Assembly (NCBI GenBank): GCA_009192285.1
Contig: CM018603.1
Coordinates: forward strand, 795,307 to 859,306
Length of the DNA stretch: 64,000 bases
DNA from: Morchella semilibera
Taxonomy: Eukaryota; Ascomycota; Pezizomycetes; Pezizales; Morchellaceae
Direction: 5' to 3'
Made by a program: the position numbers and the translations under genes. The notes beneath the pieces are model-generated. The model was given only the letters and a program-made list of their open reading frames with translations. It searched no databases and was not told the origin of the DNA. Numbering within the stretch: position 1 is the first letter of the stretch; every line of letters begins with the position of its first letter. Shown here piece after piece: positions 1 to 11,194 of the stretch.

Positions 1-1107
1 GATTGGCTTAAGTTTTGTCTGATCCTGGTATTTTCATGATCAATATACACTCTTTCTGATAGACTCGCCTCCGAATCCCTTAACGTGGGTGCTCCTTCCT
101 CTGGAGTCTGCCCCATCCTAATGTGTGAAGTTGTCAACGCCTACTTTTGAAGCGATGTTGAAAAAGTAGAATACCTTTGAACCTATGATAAGCAATCCAC
201 TACTCACACCCCAAAACTTGCTTTGCCAAAAATAGTGATCATTTATTCTTGATCGCAGAGGGAGGCCACTAAGCGAGTGCACGTAAAGATGATGATGAAA
301 CCGAGACTATAACCTTGAGTTTTGACTCCGGAAGGTTGGTTGGCGGTGCTAAGATAGAGCTTTTTAGTTGCCCCCATTTACTATCGATCAGCAGTTTAGT
401 AAATCAGAGAGATGAGCAACCAAACATTTGAGTTCACTTAGGACATTCCCTAACGTTGGAATTCATCACAGCCTCTCACTCGTTATCTACCCCGCCTCTC
501 TAACGCTACAACTCAACACCACGCCTCAGCAATGAAACAACCCGCCTTATCCCACAATCCCGGTACCTTGTTTACCCTAGCTCACCTCTCCGGGTTGCTA
601 ACTTAGCCGTATATGTACCTCAGGTCCTCCCTCCTGTCTCTATAAAGTCTTATTGACTCATCACGTTTTTGACTGTAGGTGGAGTTGGTCGGGGTACTAG
701 CTATGACGGCCCCTGGCAGTGTATTTCGTATATGTAATTATAGCGCGCTGGGCACAACTAGAAGAATAAGAAAGACGCTCCTCATTCCCCATCTCTTTGG
801 TGCCGGTTCTATCATTGGTTAGGCGTTAAGTGGAACAGGGGTGCTAAGCCACATACGAACACAGGTGATTCTTATGATAGAAGCAGTATCGATTGTAGGT
901 ACATGTTCCCCTTGTTTTATTCTCACAGGGGTAAGCGATCATTTACAGATGCCTTTCTTTCCCCTTCCATAAGGCTGTCATCAATTGATGTCTCTCGTTC
1001 GACATGAGATATCACTCGCGATTTACAGATATGCTGCCTTTTTTGGACTTGCCACTGAATTGTGTCTTTGGGTCATGGTTGGAAGACGCTTTCAACTGGC
1101 TAGGTAC

Positions 1108-1196
1108 AGCCTCTGGTAGAAGTGTGGCAAGAGTTCTATTGGCTGGGCCAGCCATGTTTTTAGACCCCTGTTTCTACAATAATTCTACCAGAGGCT
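1108..1196. repeat. fold-back repeat A (14-nt arms)
   Basis: The left arm AGCCTCTGGTAGAA (1108-1121) is the exact reverse complement of 1183-1196. The 61-nt interior contains a second small hairpin, GGCTG/CAGCC, at 1141-1153. The arms are not shared with the other fold-backs in this window. No target-site duplication is obvious. Confidence 0.6.
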
Positions 1197-1652
1197 CTAT
1201 GTGATATGGCGCAGACTGGTGCGTAACTAATTGCCACAAGAGTAGAAATTATGCAAGGGGGAGCAGTTCGAAACATCACATTCCGTACCTCCTCTTGCAA
1301 TCCAGCAATTGGTGGCGACTCTAACCCACCCACTAACTGCCAGGAGCTGATCGTTTCAGAAAAGGCGTTCGCAGTTCACCAAATCTTAATGGTCACGCAC
1401 CAGCTCAAAAGTACACGTAATCACTATCCACATGGCCAATGATCGCATCGCCGGAAAATTTTCTTACCCTAGGCTAGACAGAGGCGGGCCAGTAGTGGGG
1501 CAGAGCGCGGATCCTAATTAGAGGCCTGGTGCGCATGCGGGGGCAGCCTCGAGACGAGACGCGGCCGCTAAGACTGAGGGTTAGGCGTAGTTACCGTGAT
1601 CCTTCAAGATTTCATGCTTCGGATGCCAGGCTTGGTACTACATGTATCTATG

Positions 1653-1790
1653 TACTCGGGGCAGGTAAATAGTACCGGACAATGCAAGTTTTGTCTCTGG
1701 GCCTTTTTTGCAGTAGTTCTCGCCTAGTACGTGCACCCATTGGTGAACCAAAAACCTCTATTGTCCGGTACTTTTTACCTGCCCCGAGTA
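1653..1790. repeat. fold-back repeat B (30-nt arms, one mismatch)
   Basis: Positions 1653-1682 and 1761-1790 are inverted copies that match at 29 of 30 positions. They enclose 78 nt of unique sequence. Arms this long and this close together are far beyond chance. The transcript of either strand would form a 30-bp hairpin stem. No flanking duplication or transposase frame is visible. Confidence 0.85.
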
Positions 1791-2027
1791 GTTAACCAGG
1801 TCAAGTACAACCGTAACCACGATGACACATCTCAAAGGAACTATTGCTTCCAATTACCCCGCACCTCCACGGCCACCGCAAGGTAATGTGCGCCTCCTCC
1901 GTCTCTTGTCAACCACCGGCCAGTCCATTTACCAACAGAGGTCTTGCTTTTACGCGAAGAGATTAGTAGCGATATATGTGTAGATCGTGGGCTTGGGTGT
2001 TTCATTGCGGATTTGCGGGCGGCGTTT

Positions 2028-2152
2028 ACTCGTTTACCACCATAAGAACCAAAAAATGCAGTTTCTCAAGGATAGTTTTTATGGACTGGCGATGATTCTT
2101 ACAAATCATCCCTGTTTCAGTCACTTGCATTTTCTGGTCGTGGTAAACGAGT
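2028..2152. repeat. fold-back repeat C (13-nt arms plus imperfect extension)
   Basis: ACTCGTTTACCAC at 2028-2040 is inverted exactly at 2140-2152. Pairing resumes inward after a bulge, with AAAATGCA-type sequence on both sides (about 2052-2060 and 2126-2134). The layout is like fold-back B but the arm sequence is unrelated. Confidence 0.6.
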
Positions 2153-2653
2153 ACCGCACGTTGCAGTTGAGCTTATTTGCACTGTACTCTATCGCGGCAG
2201 ATGGATAGAGTGATTTAGAGTTAAGTATGGAATATGGAGTAAAATAAGTAAGTGCAGCGGAGTGTATAGGCTGATTGTGTAAAATCGATCATTGCATGAA
2301 GACTACTAATTTCTGGCCGGACGGAGATCTCCGAGTACTATAATTGTCGCCTGAGTGCAGGGAACCAGGTATCACTGTGAGATTTGACAGCGAGACCCCG
2401 AGATTGCAGGTTTATTGTTTTTATTACTATGGGCTCGTATGGAGAAATTGGTTTTTAGATTAAGACCGTTCTTCAACCCGGGTTCAATGTCCTCAATACG
2501 TAACTCCAGCGTGAAAAAGAAGGAGAGAAAAAGGTTATAAACCAAATAATCATGGATTGAATGAGGGGAGCAAAAAAAATAGGGGGGGGGAGAGGAAAAT
2601 AGAAAGGAAAAAAAAAGGCGGTATCAAGTACAGCCAACTAATCACACCTCCCA

Positions 2654-3208
2654 TCACTCCTCATTCGCCTCCTCGCTCCCCTCCTCCACTAGCTTCCCCA
2701 CCAGCAAATACTTTCCTTCAAAGTGCGCCGCCCACCCCTTCAAACTCTCCCTCTCCTCATCCGTTAGGTCCTTCAGCTTATCAATTGGGCGGTCCAGGGG
2801 GGTCAGCATATCTTCATCGAAGCTATTCTTCGCGAGGCCTCTCGACGCATCACGGCCCGCAAAGTTCGAGTAAGGCCCACCGGGCCCGTAGAAAGACTTT
2901 CCAGCTGTGACGTCAAAGACGCGGCCCTCGACGGCGAGGTACACGCTCGGCAACTGGGACCCGTTGTATGGGCTGAGTGTCTTAGGTGTAAAGGTGCGGA
3001 AAACGCGCGGGGCGTCGTGCTTGATGTTCGACGGCGGCGCAGGACGCAGGCGGCTATAGATTATGTAAATAGCGAGCGAGAGAAGGACCAGGTTTACGGG
3101 GGTAAAGATGGAAAGCCTAGAACATGGGGGGAGTGTTAGTAATGTGGGTAGAGAAACCGGGAATGAGACGGACGCTTGTGCCTCGACGGCGGTGGGTTGG
3201 TGCGGCAT
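2654..3208 (-). CDS. DAP1: Dap1-like membrane-associated heme-binding protein (MAPR family)
   Basis: Cytochrome b5-like heme protein of the PGRMC1/Dap1 family. These proteins sit in the endoplasmic reticulum, bind heme through a tyrosine and support cytochrome P450 steps such as Erg11 in sterol synthesis. The sequence shows a hydrophobic N-terminal segment (VNLVLLSLAIYIIYS), then the MAPR domain with VEGRVFDVT and FYGPGGPYSNFAGRDASRG. The tyrosine of GPY corresponds to the heme ligand in PGRMC1. The open frame gives 184 aa. A TACTAAC branch site and CTAG acceptor suggest an intron at 3117-3173 (57 nt, donor GTCCGT), which would give 165 aa without changing frame and would put the membrane segment at about residues 14-34. 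The acidic C-terminus is typical. The domain call is firm; the intron is inferred. Confidence 0.9.
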   Translation of the reverse strand: MPHQPTAVEAQASVSFPVSLPTLLTLPPCSRLSIFTPVNLVLLSLAIYIIYSRLRPAPPSNIKHDAPRVFRTFTPKTLSPYNGSQLPSVYLAVEGRVFDVTAGKSFYGPGGPYSNFAGRDASRGLAKNSFDEDMLTPLDRPIDKLKDLTDEERESLKGWAAHFEGKYLLVGKLVEEGSEEANEE

Positions 3209-3647
3209 GGTAAGTGAGTGGGTTTATTTATTATTCTGTGTTTTACTGGGCTGGTGGATGGGGACGGGCGGAGGTAAGAATGTAGTGAAGTTGGAGGTGG
3301 AGGAGGCACTGTAGATAACTGATACTGGTAGGGCAGGTAGATGATGATGATGATGGGTTGAGGTGAGGTGACGTTTATTGACAGGTGGTTGCTACGCAGC
3401 CTAATATTAATCATGCTCTCGGAACCGGAGTCAAATGTCATCATCCTTAGACACTTTGGGCCCAGGTACATACAATACCGTACACACTCTGCAATTTACT
3501 AGCTAGTGTACCCGCGATCATTGGCTGTACTCGGGTGGGTGGGTAAGTGATAAATGTTGTATCAATTTTTGCGACACTACATGTAGACTTTACTGTCAAA
3601 GTCTGTCATTGTCAACAGGGAACCCATCCGGCGCACTATTAGCCCTT

Positions 3648-3673
3648 ACTTCTAGCACAAACTTCTAGCACAA
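3648..3673. repeat. tandem duplication of a 13-mer
   Basis: ACTTCTAGCACAA occurs twice head to tail (3648-3660 and 3661-3673), directly before the fold-back that starts at 3677. Confidence 0.8.
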
Positions 3674-3676
3674 ACC

Positions 3677-3783
3677 CCTCAACCACCACAACCCCTAAAT
3701 TATTTTCTTTCTATATAATAATTTCTCTACTTATTCTCTACAGTTCTATAGAGAGGTAATTAATTCAGGTATTGTGGTTGAGG
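3677..3783. repeat. fold-back repeat G (10-nt exact arms, longer imperfect stem)
   Basis: CCTCAACCAC (3677-3686) is inverted at 3774-3783. Pairing continues inward with gaps, and the interior has a further AT-rich self-complementary section around 3735-3760. This is weaker than repeats B and D. Confidence 0.45.
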
Positions 3784-3987
3784 TGTAGTTCGACTTTAAA
3801 GGTTGGTATATTTTGGTGGCGAGCACACCCAATGTCGCCTTGATTTATTGCTTAACTGGGCAATTTTCTCTCGTATGGTTACCCAATTAGATTTATGTAT
3901 TTACTTATCTAATTTCCTAAAGTAGTAATTAACTGCACCAGTTATTACCAAACTGAATGTCGCAGACACCTTCCCCAGCTATACAAT

Positions 3988-4041
3988 ACATGTATACATA
4001 CATCTATTCATGTAGGTAAATGTGCTTGTATGTATACATGT
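3988..4041. repeat. fold-back repeat H (15-nt perfect arms)
   Basis: ACATGTATACATACA at 3988-4002 is the exact reverse complement of 4027-4041, with a 24-nt loop. The arms are built from the TACATGTA/TACATA words that are abundant across the window, so this one could have arisen from that simple repeat. Confidence 0.7.
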
Positions 4042-4080
4042 TAGAACAAAGAGCCTTGATATAATTTACATATACTCGCG

Positions 4081-4148
4081 CGTTAACTAAGTCGTCGGAT
4101 ATCGTTGCAACCAAACGCATATCAAAAATTCCGACTTTTTAGTTAACG
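4081..4148. repeat. fold-back repeat I (19-nt arms, three mismatches)
   Basis: Positions 4081-4099 pair with 4130-4148: CGTTAACTAA and GTCGGA match exactly on both sides of a 3-nt internal loop. The loop is 30 nt. It lies between fold-backs H and D. Confidence 0.7.
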
Positions 4149-4177
4149 GTTGAGTATACATGTAGTATGTATAATTA

Positions 4178-4301
4178 CCGCAAAATCTGAGAAAATTCGT
4201 TGCGCTGCGGCAGGGATATTCTACACCAAAACTGTTCAAAGACTGCCTCTGGTTGGCCTATACCCCTGCTGTCTCGCAACGAATTTTCTCAGATTTTGCG
4301 G
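4178..4301. repeat. fold-back repeat D (27-nt perfect arms)
   Basis: Positions 4178-4204 and 4275-4301 are exact inverted copies (27 of 27), separated by 70 nt of unique sequence. The outer ends are CCGCAAAATC and GATTTTGCGG. A transcript would form a 27-bp uninterrupted stem. No transposase frame and no obvious target duplication is seen. Confidence 0.9.
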
Positions 4302-7231
4302 ACATGTATGCCCCTACATGCAACCCTATACAGAGTTACTCTGGTAGTAATCGTAACTATATTAATCAACAATAATTGATTCAGCATCGATTAAGACCCT
4401 GCGCGGATTCATACAACTGGTTCCAAGCGAGCCCGCCTCATGACAAGAATAACTACATGTACATGTACCTACATACATGTATCATTGACATGCCGCATTG
4501 TATGTGCCTCTGGGAATAAATAGCGAAAAGGGCAGATATTCAGGCACGGCTTGTGCATCCCGTGCATATTCCCGTGCATCACCATCATCATGGCAGTGTT
4601 TATCACGCCCACCATTCAATATTTAATTTCGCCAAGTGAGTGCGCATATAAAAAGCTTAAAGGGCCTGCAGAACAGGGAGGCGCCAGCATGTACCAAGCT
4701 GGCCACGCGAGAATCTAAAGCTCAAACACCTGCAGAAAATAAATGTAGGTGGCAGCTTACCGACAGGAACCCTTATTATATTATCTGGGCTAAACTTGTC
4801 ACAGTTGTCCATTTCGATGATCTCTCTCCCTGAAGATTCCGGGGAGGGTTTACGGCATTCTTCGATGAGCTAGGCAAGGAGAGGGGCGATGTTTCATTTC
4901 ATTTTAGAGTGCACCCCCCCCCCCCCCACAGAATGGCTGCAACACCCCCCCCCCCAATCTTCGACGCCCCGGGATCACTACGATGGTATAACTACGGGTC
5001 TCTTCCTACCCCTGGTCAGCCCATTACTGTTCTGAACTAATAGGTATTGAACTAACTGATCGCTAATGTTGAGGTTGAGATCAAGTGTGACTTACGGTGG
5101 ACTGGAGAGGAGATATGCCAAGTGGAATTACGCACCCATCTGGTGGAGATTGGAACCTGCGATGCTTGGATGAGCGGATGAACCATTGGGTCTGATAGGC
5201 CTGTCTCAACGTCGGAGCTATTACAGTTATGTGATTGCTTGAGTGAGTCCCGGAGACCACACTGTTTGTACCTACATATGTAAATACATGTAAGTACCTA
5301 CGTGTTCTAGAGCCCGAATTGCAGTCAGACATGTCCGTATTTCGAAGAAAATAAAACGGACCCACATGACTGACTGTGCTGCGGCCGGTCGGGATATTGA
5401 CTTCAGTCCATCCCCCCCTTCACTTACTTTCCATCTCCCTCTCAACTCTCTTCCATACCCCCGTTCGTCCCGCGCGCTTCCCTCCCATGGATAGGTATTG
5501 TAGCTACTCTTCTACATACTTGGGTGTATAATTGCATAACACACATCCTACCGGTAGAATTGAAATTCCCTTCCCCAGCCGACCGATCCCAGCGGCGATA
5601 GCCCGTTACCTACTCCTCTGTTTCCACTATTCTCCACCACCACCCCTCCTCCACCTCCACCTCCTTCGCCAGGGCGCATTGCATTGCTTTGCTTTCCCTT
5701 TCCCCTGCCAGAAAATTATTACATGCGCCGTGCATGTTTCTATTTTTGAGACATCTTCCATAGGGGAAACCGAGGGTAAAGCTTGCTGGGCGATCGTCTC
5801 CTGAATAATAGGAAATATAATTCAAAAAACCCTAGTCAGTCCATCCTGCAGAAGAAGAATCCTAAGCGGTTCAGCTCTGCCCAGTTCTTATTCCCCGTGA
5901 CGATCTAAATTTTTTTTTTTTTGCACTTTTTTCGATTCACTCACACCAGTCATAGCCGAGCGCCCTACTAATTGCTCCGTACCACACCCCCGGAGAGACC
6001 GCAGCACGTAAAAAAGGCGGATAGGTCCAACCAGACCAAACAGGCCAATCAAGAAGTATGTACCTACTACCATTTCTCGGTCACTGTACTGATTCAAGAA
6101 GCAAGAACGCACTGACAGTTATAAAAAAAGATCGCATACCGGTACCTTACCTCGTCAACTGAACCCTTGGCCTATACATACAGTGCAGTGCACATCCATT
6201 CGACAGGTGATCTAACCCTGGTCCACTGTGGGGAAAGGGAAAACTGTAGGGAAAGTCCGGCCGTCGTTTCCCCTTTAGAGAAAGGGAAAAACACAGCTCA
6301 ACTGCTTTCTTCCTCTTCCTCTCCCTCTTCCTCTTCCAGTTCTAGTTTTACTACTACTTCTTAGACAACAACGGACGTTGTTGTTGTTTCTGTTGGATAC
6401 AGACATAACTTACATCTCATACTAGCTAGCTCTGCAGGAACATAGCGGTTATCGGTTTCTCGAAAAAGACATCTTCGCTTGGCCTCCTGTGCCGTGTGTC
6501 TCTGTCTGCACTATCCCTTGCGTCCCTCACGAGTACCTGCTACTAGTAAGGTAAGGGGATAGTTAGGCGGCCGTTAGAATTAACATATCTTGGGTACGTT
6601 TGAACGTCTAAGCCCTCTCTCTCTTCTACACAACCCCCCCACTTCTGTGCACTTCTGGTCCCTTGGTCCCTGTACCCTTCTGCGCATTGTTGTCTCCCTA
6701 CACCTACATACCCTACATACCCTCCGCTTTGATTCGCTCCCTATTGCTTGTTTTTCTTTCCTTGATTCACTCCCTTCTTTCCTGCACAATCTCATAGTTG
6801 CATATACACTACCATTCCCACCTAGCTGCTACTTTTTCAAACCATTCTTGATATTAGTCTTAAATCTGTTTTTACCCTTTGGTTATACTATACTACTCCT
6901 GCATAAACAAGTCTTCTTTTTTAATTCTTTGAGATCTATTTTTGCCCCCCCAACTATCAGGAATATTTCTTGGTTTTGCCTATTCCCTTGATTTTGTACA
7001 ACCCTTTTATTTAAACAAAAGGTCCCCTTACCCATCATAATCATCATCCCCGCCTGCATATAAATTAAATTCATCCCATACATACACATCCATACCACAT
7101 CCAGCCCCCCACCGTCATCGGTGAACCACGTCTTTTCCTTTAGAGAAGGCAGAGAAGGCAGAGGAGAGGGGGAAGAGAAAGAGAGAGACCAAAAATATCA
7201 TAAAGGGGAGGGAAGGTTCTTGACTAACATC

Positions 7232-8828
7232 ATGACGACGCTCACCAGCACCATCACGACAATGTTCAACAGACTACCAATCTACACGCGGCCAAAAGAG
7301 CCTGCAATTGGATACCCGACGCTCACGGAGAGCACGAACACACACTTGACGGGACAGATATTGGGACTAGATGGGAGGCCGATACCGCTGCCGAGTATTG
7401 GCGGGAATCCGTATACCATTGGGTATAAGATTGCGAGCTTTAAGGGCCTACCGGACATTCCGAGTGTGTAAGTTTGTGCTTTTATATATATATTATTTTT
7501 GTTGCTTTCTGTTTGTTTGGTGGTAGTGAATGATACCGGGTTTGGAGGGTGCCTGGTCACTACGGGGGTGCGCATCGTTGGCATTATACAAGTATGGATG
7601 GGCGCGGCCATGCCGGTTTCGTATAGATCAGGAACCAACAGTGGCTGTTGCATTCATTCAATTTGATGTCGGAGTGGCACGCAAATACCTGTATCTTATA
7701 TACTTGAAACACATGCTAACTCTTGAGTTTCTACTATATAGAGGAACTAGCCTGCGCGACGACTCTTACTCTGAAGACTCTGAAGAAGAAAGTCTACGGC
7801 CACCTGCTCCCCTAAAAATCAAGAATCTGGACCTCAGCACATGCACTGCATCTTCTTCAGCACTATTAACACACTCGCACAAGACCACCGAGAGTATGTC
7901 TTCCTTGGCCTCATCCCCACGCCAACCCCCACCCAAGCAGCAGCGTAAGGGAATCCACCGCAAGCCCGCCCCGGCCACAAACCCCAACTTTTCCCTCAGT
8001 GCAAAGTCCTCTGCAGAGATGATACGCGGGAAGTCAACTACGCCAGAAGGCAGCTCCCGTAGAGCCTTTGGCCTGGGGAGCGTAGTGAAAGAGAAAGTCT
8101 CTGGGCGCCGCAGGCCGGTGGAGACCCCGTCATACTCGTCGGACCGCCATAGTAGCGATATCTTTGACCCGCTGGAAGCGCCCTCCCCCATCGCGCTTGC
8201 AAAGCCGCCTAACTTTGTCTCAATCGATGACTGGCTGGACACACGTGAGCGGGAGGGCCTCCACAGACGCAGCAACACCATCACAACCGTGAATACGGTA
8301 GCAACTAGATATAACGACCCCATCCGGCTGCATATTCGGCAGTCCGCGTTCGAGCCGCTGCCAAAACCTCACGAGCTCGCACCACCAACAAGCATCCCAT
8401 CAATGCCCCAGATCCCAAGCCAATACCGATCCGCCGTCAGCAAGGTCAGTGCACCGAGCGTGCCGCCTTCACCCCCCGTGATCCAGCTCACAACGACACC
8501 CCCGGTGCCGAAGGAAGAGGAGGAGAAGCCACGGGACCATATTGAGCAGCTAGAGTGGGAGCAGGACAAGCTTGCGGCGAAACGGTCGGATGTTAAACGC
8601 GAGATCTGGGACATCAAGCAACTGCTACCACCGAATCCAAGCACGCATAATCGGGTTGCGAGGGAGGATATGAATAAGCGGTTGGCGGAGCTAATGCAAG
8701 AGCTAGCGGACGTGGAGAAGGAGGTACATGAGAATGGTATGAAGCTGCATAGGGCATGGAGGAGGAGGGATAAAAAGATGGGGATTGAGGGGCCCACGCA
8801 TCTATGGGTAAGTCGCGTGAGGGAGTAA
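7232..8828 (+). CDS. uncharacterised ascomycete protein with C-terminal coiled coil
   Basis: Two exons, 7232-7467 and 7742-8828, join in frame across a 274-nt intron (donor GTAAGT, branch GCTAAC, acceptor TATATAG) to give 440 aa. I do not recognise a named family. The N-terminal 80 residues are compact (LDGRPIPLPSIGGNPYTIG). The middle is low-complexity, rich in Ser, Pro and basic residues, with an acidic patch SEDSEEE. The last 110 residues are a charged helix with heptad character (HIEQLEWEQDKLAAKRSDVK), ending HLWVSRVRE. That ending resembles the conserved tails of hypothetical proteins in other ascomycetes, which is a memory-based impression. The layout suggests a cytosolic or nuclear scaffold protein; function unknown. 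The start at 7232 is preferred over an upstream in-frame ATG near 7121 because the upstream part is low-complexity purine-rich sequence. Confidence 0.75.
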
Positions 8829-11009
8829 GTAGTGCGTAGATCATGATTATGGGTGATGGATGCTACCTAGTTGGTGCTCTTGTTTCTTTTGTCTTTCCTT
8901 TTTATTTCACCTGTGGGTCGTTTCCCCCTATTTTTGTTATACCCCCAAAACTTGCCACTGATCTGTATATGCCCTCTCAACCACACTGTTGGATATCTTT
9001 GTGGATAGCTAGCGTTATTTTCTTTCATCTTCTTTCGTTTTTATTATATCCCTCTGAGGACGTGGAGTTTATGTGCTGCTGATGGAGTTATTATTTTTTT
9101 TGGTTTTCTTTTTTCCCTTCCTCATTTTCCTTTTGGCTTATGGACGTCCCTCTGGTTGTTATATCTCCCTTAAAAACTATTTTAATACTCTGACTGTGTT
9201 ATTATATATTCACTCGCTATTCCTAGGTGTTCGGTTTCTGCTTGGTCTTGGGTCTCTTTTTCCTCACTGTATTTAGCATCTCTCCCGCTTCCCCGCTTTC
9301 CCACTCTCATTTACCCGCTCTCCACCACTCTCCCTTGCCAGTAGAGTAGTAGTAGTAGAGATAAGTACCATACGTCCCTATCTCAGTATCGCTTTCCGGT
9401 TACCCTAGTTAGCTATGTAGATATGTCGGGTGGAGAGTTGAAGGATCGAATGAATGAGGTACAGGCGTTTTATCACACTTCTGTACATGAATCTTAGGCG
9501 TCCATTGCAGGAATGTAGAGCTGGGCTTTTTATTTGTGGATGAATATCGAGTGATATGGTATGATGATGGCGGGGGATGGACCGTGTAGGTGTGGGTGCT
9601 GGGGTAGGGGATAGGAGGGTTTGGGTTGGTTAGTGGTTTAAATAGCGCGGTGTTAGGGTAACACTCCTTGGGGGGGGGGGGGTGAACGCCGAAGTTAACA
9701 ATCTCTAGATATAAAGAATCTATTGATATTGGTTGCGGGTCGTAGAGGTATCTCAATAACAGCGGTTAGTTATATAAGAACAGTGACGTTGACCTATACG
9801 TCATGGGTATCGATATGGTTGGGTGGTTATATAAGCATTACAACGACAAGCGCATGATGGGATTGATGGGTGGTATATTCTGGTGATGACGGGGATGTTT
9901 GAGCTGATGGCAGTGGTTATGGCCGTTGTTTTGGTAATAGTGGCAGGTTTGGTGTTTAATAGAGGTGCAGGCCGTTTCTGCCAAGTACCATTTATATACT
10001 CTTATCTAAATAGTATTTAAATAGTACCTTACTGACCTTGTTTGCTATGCATATTACGGGTTCTCTGTGGTTTTGGCCTTTTGTTTCGTCAGCTCATGGA
10101 TAACTTGAAGGGTATGCGGCATGCTTATCATAGAGAAGGCAATACATCTAAATACCCCTACAGTCAAGAAAATTCTTATGATGGTATATTTGGCTATTCG
10201 GTAGTCTTGGAATATAATTTATTAGGTCGAACTATAGAAGCCGAGAGGATGTGTAAGTGTATAGTAGCAAGCAACAATCCCTTCAAAACCCACATAGAGA
10301 CTATAGTCAACTTTGGGGCAACGGCGAACCTGAGACAACAGATTTCAGTCAACCAAGTGGTTGCATATCAGCCTAAGCACCACTGTCTCGACTGACAAAC
10401 ACCCCTGTTCGTCGTTCAACCAGTTTCGTCGTTGCCCCCGGTGCGACTGTAGCAGCAAGCTTTCTAGCCATAGACTTTTGTGGGCGGAGTCAGTTATGAC
10501 TACACTACGCCCTTCGCTCTACAAAGTTTCTTCAGTCATCTTGGGTTAGTAATGTCTACGATTGTAGGGACTGAGAATGATTCTACGACTCTATAAACAT
10601 AACGTATCGGATCGAGACGGGTAGGCATGAGATAATCCCAAATCAAGGCGGCATCCTAACTAGGGTAAGAATGCAAAAAGATCCCTACTACTAGTAATAT
10701 CGACCATAAGTAATGTTAGCCTAAGGTTTCTAATAGAGCAATTTTACTGCGTTTCGTACAACCAGTGTTGATTTTATTATACATTTTACTAAGAAGGATA
10801 CAGGCAATTCTTCAATGGAATCCAGTTCAGTCCAGAAGACCATTTACTACCCGGATAAAGAACTAATTACATACTATCCCAACCCGAAAGTATTGAGTAA
10901 CTTATGCCATAGTTTATACTTTATACAATATTTTGTATCTTAAACAAATACAACGATAGGGGAAGGGGAATTAAGTAACGGACGTCCGACCTGCACCAGG
11001 AACTACTTG

Positions 11010-11113
11010 CGGCAGGTAAGAGGTACCCGAATATGAAGTCTTGAGATGCAATTATTCCTATTGGGAAATACACCAATTCAGTATAGCTGCATTTTCGGGT
11101 ACTTGCCTGTCGC
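11010..11113. repeat. fold-back repeat E (about 25-nt imperfect arms)
   Basis: The left arm around 11010-11034 (core GGTACCCGAA, preceded by GGCAGGTAAG) pairs with the right arm around 11088-11113 (core TTCGGGTAC, then TTGCCTGTCGC), with a 2-nt bulge and a few mismatches. The interior is about 53 nt. Confidence 0.55.
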
Positions 11114-11145
11114 GAGTACTCGTACTTTCGAAAAATGACCGCTAG

Positions 11146-11194
11146 TGCATGCCATACAAATACGCGTCAAGTCCAAAATTTAGTATGGTATGCA
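11146..11194. repeat. fold-back repeat F (12-nt arms)
   Basis: TGCATGCCATAC (11146-11157) pairs with GTATGGTATGCA (11183-11194), with one G-T wobble and a 25-nt loop. It lies only 32 bp beyond fold-back E. Confidence 0.55.

Larger units (their letters stand above)
1..2653. other. gene-free flank with three fold-back repeats
   Basis: No reading frame here has family similarity or plausible exon structure; the short open frames are of the length expected by chance. What stands out is three inverted repeats (about 1.1, 1.7 and 2.0 kb), listed separately. The last 150 bases, next to the Dap1 stop codon, are rich in A and G on the plus strand, which makes them pyrimidine-rich downstream of that minus-strand gene. 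Confidence 0.6.
3209..7231. other. long divergent intergenic region with clustered fold-backs
   Basis: Divergent spacer between the Dap1 gene and the coiled-coil gene. From 3.65 to 4.3 kb it carries a tandem 13-mer (3648-3673) and four consecutive fold-backs, listed separately. TACATGTA words cluster at 4.45-4.48 and 5.27-5.30 kb, and poly-C runs lie at 4.91-4.96 kb. The stretch 6.59-7.12 kb is pyrimidine-rich, as expected of a fungal promoter or leader upstream of the gene at 7232. No protein gene is supported. Confidence 0.6.

Noticed and set aside
2557-2910. 117-codon plus-strand frame over the Dap1 gene
   Set aside because: It is the antisense shadow of the MAPR exon; the minus-strand protein has clear family motifs and this one is Pro/Ser low-complexity.
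6590-6991. 133-codon frame upstream of the coiled-coil gene
   Set aside because: Pyrimidine-rich leader or promoter DNA gives Leu/Ser/Phe-rich translation; no motif or conservation signal.
10042-10395. 117-codon open frame in intergenic DNA
   Set aside because: No recognisable motif, no splice context and an ordinary length for chance in AT-rich DNA.
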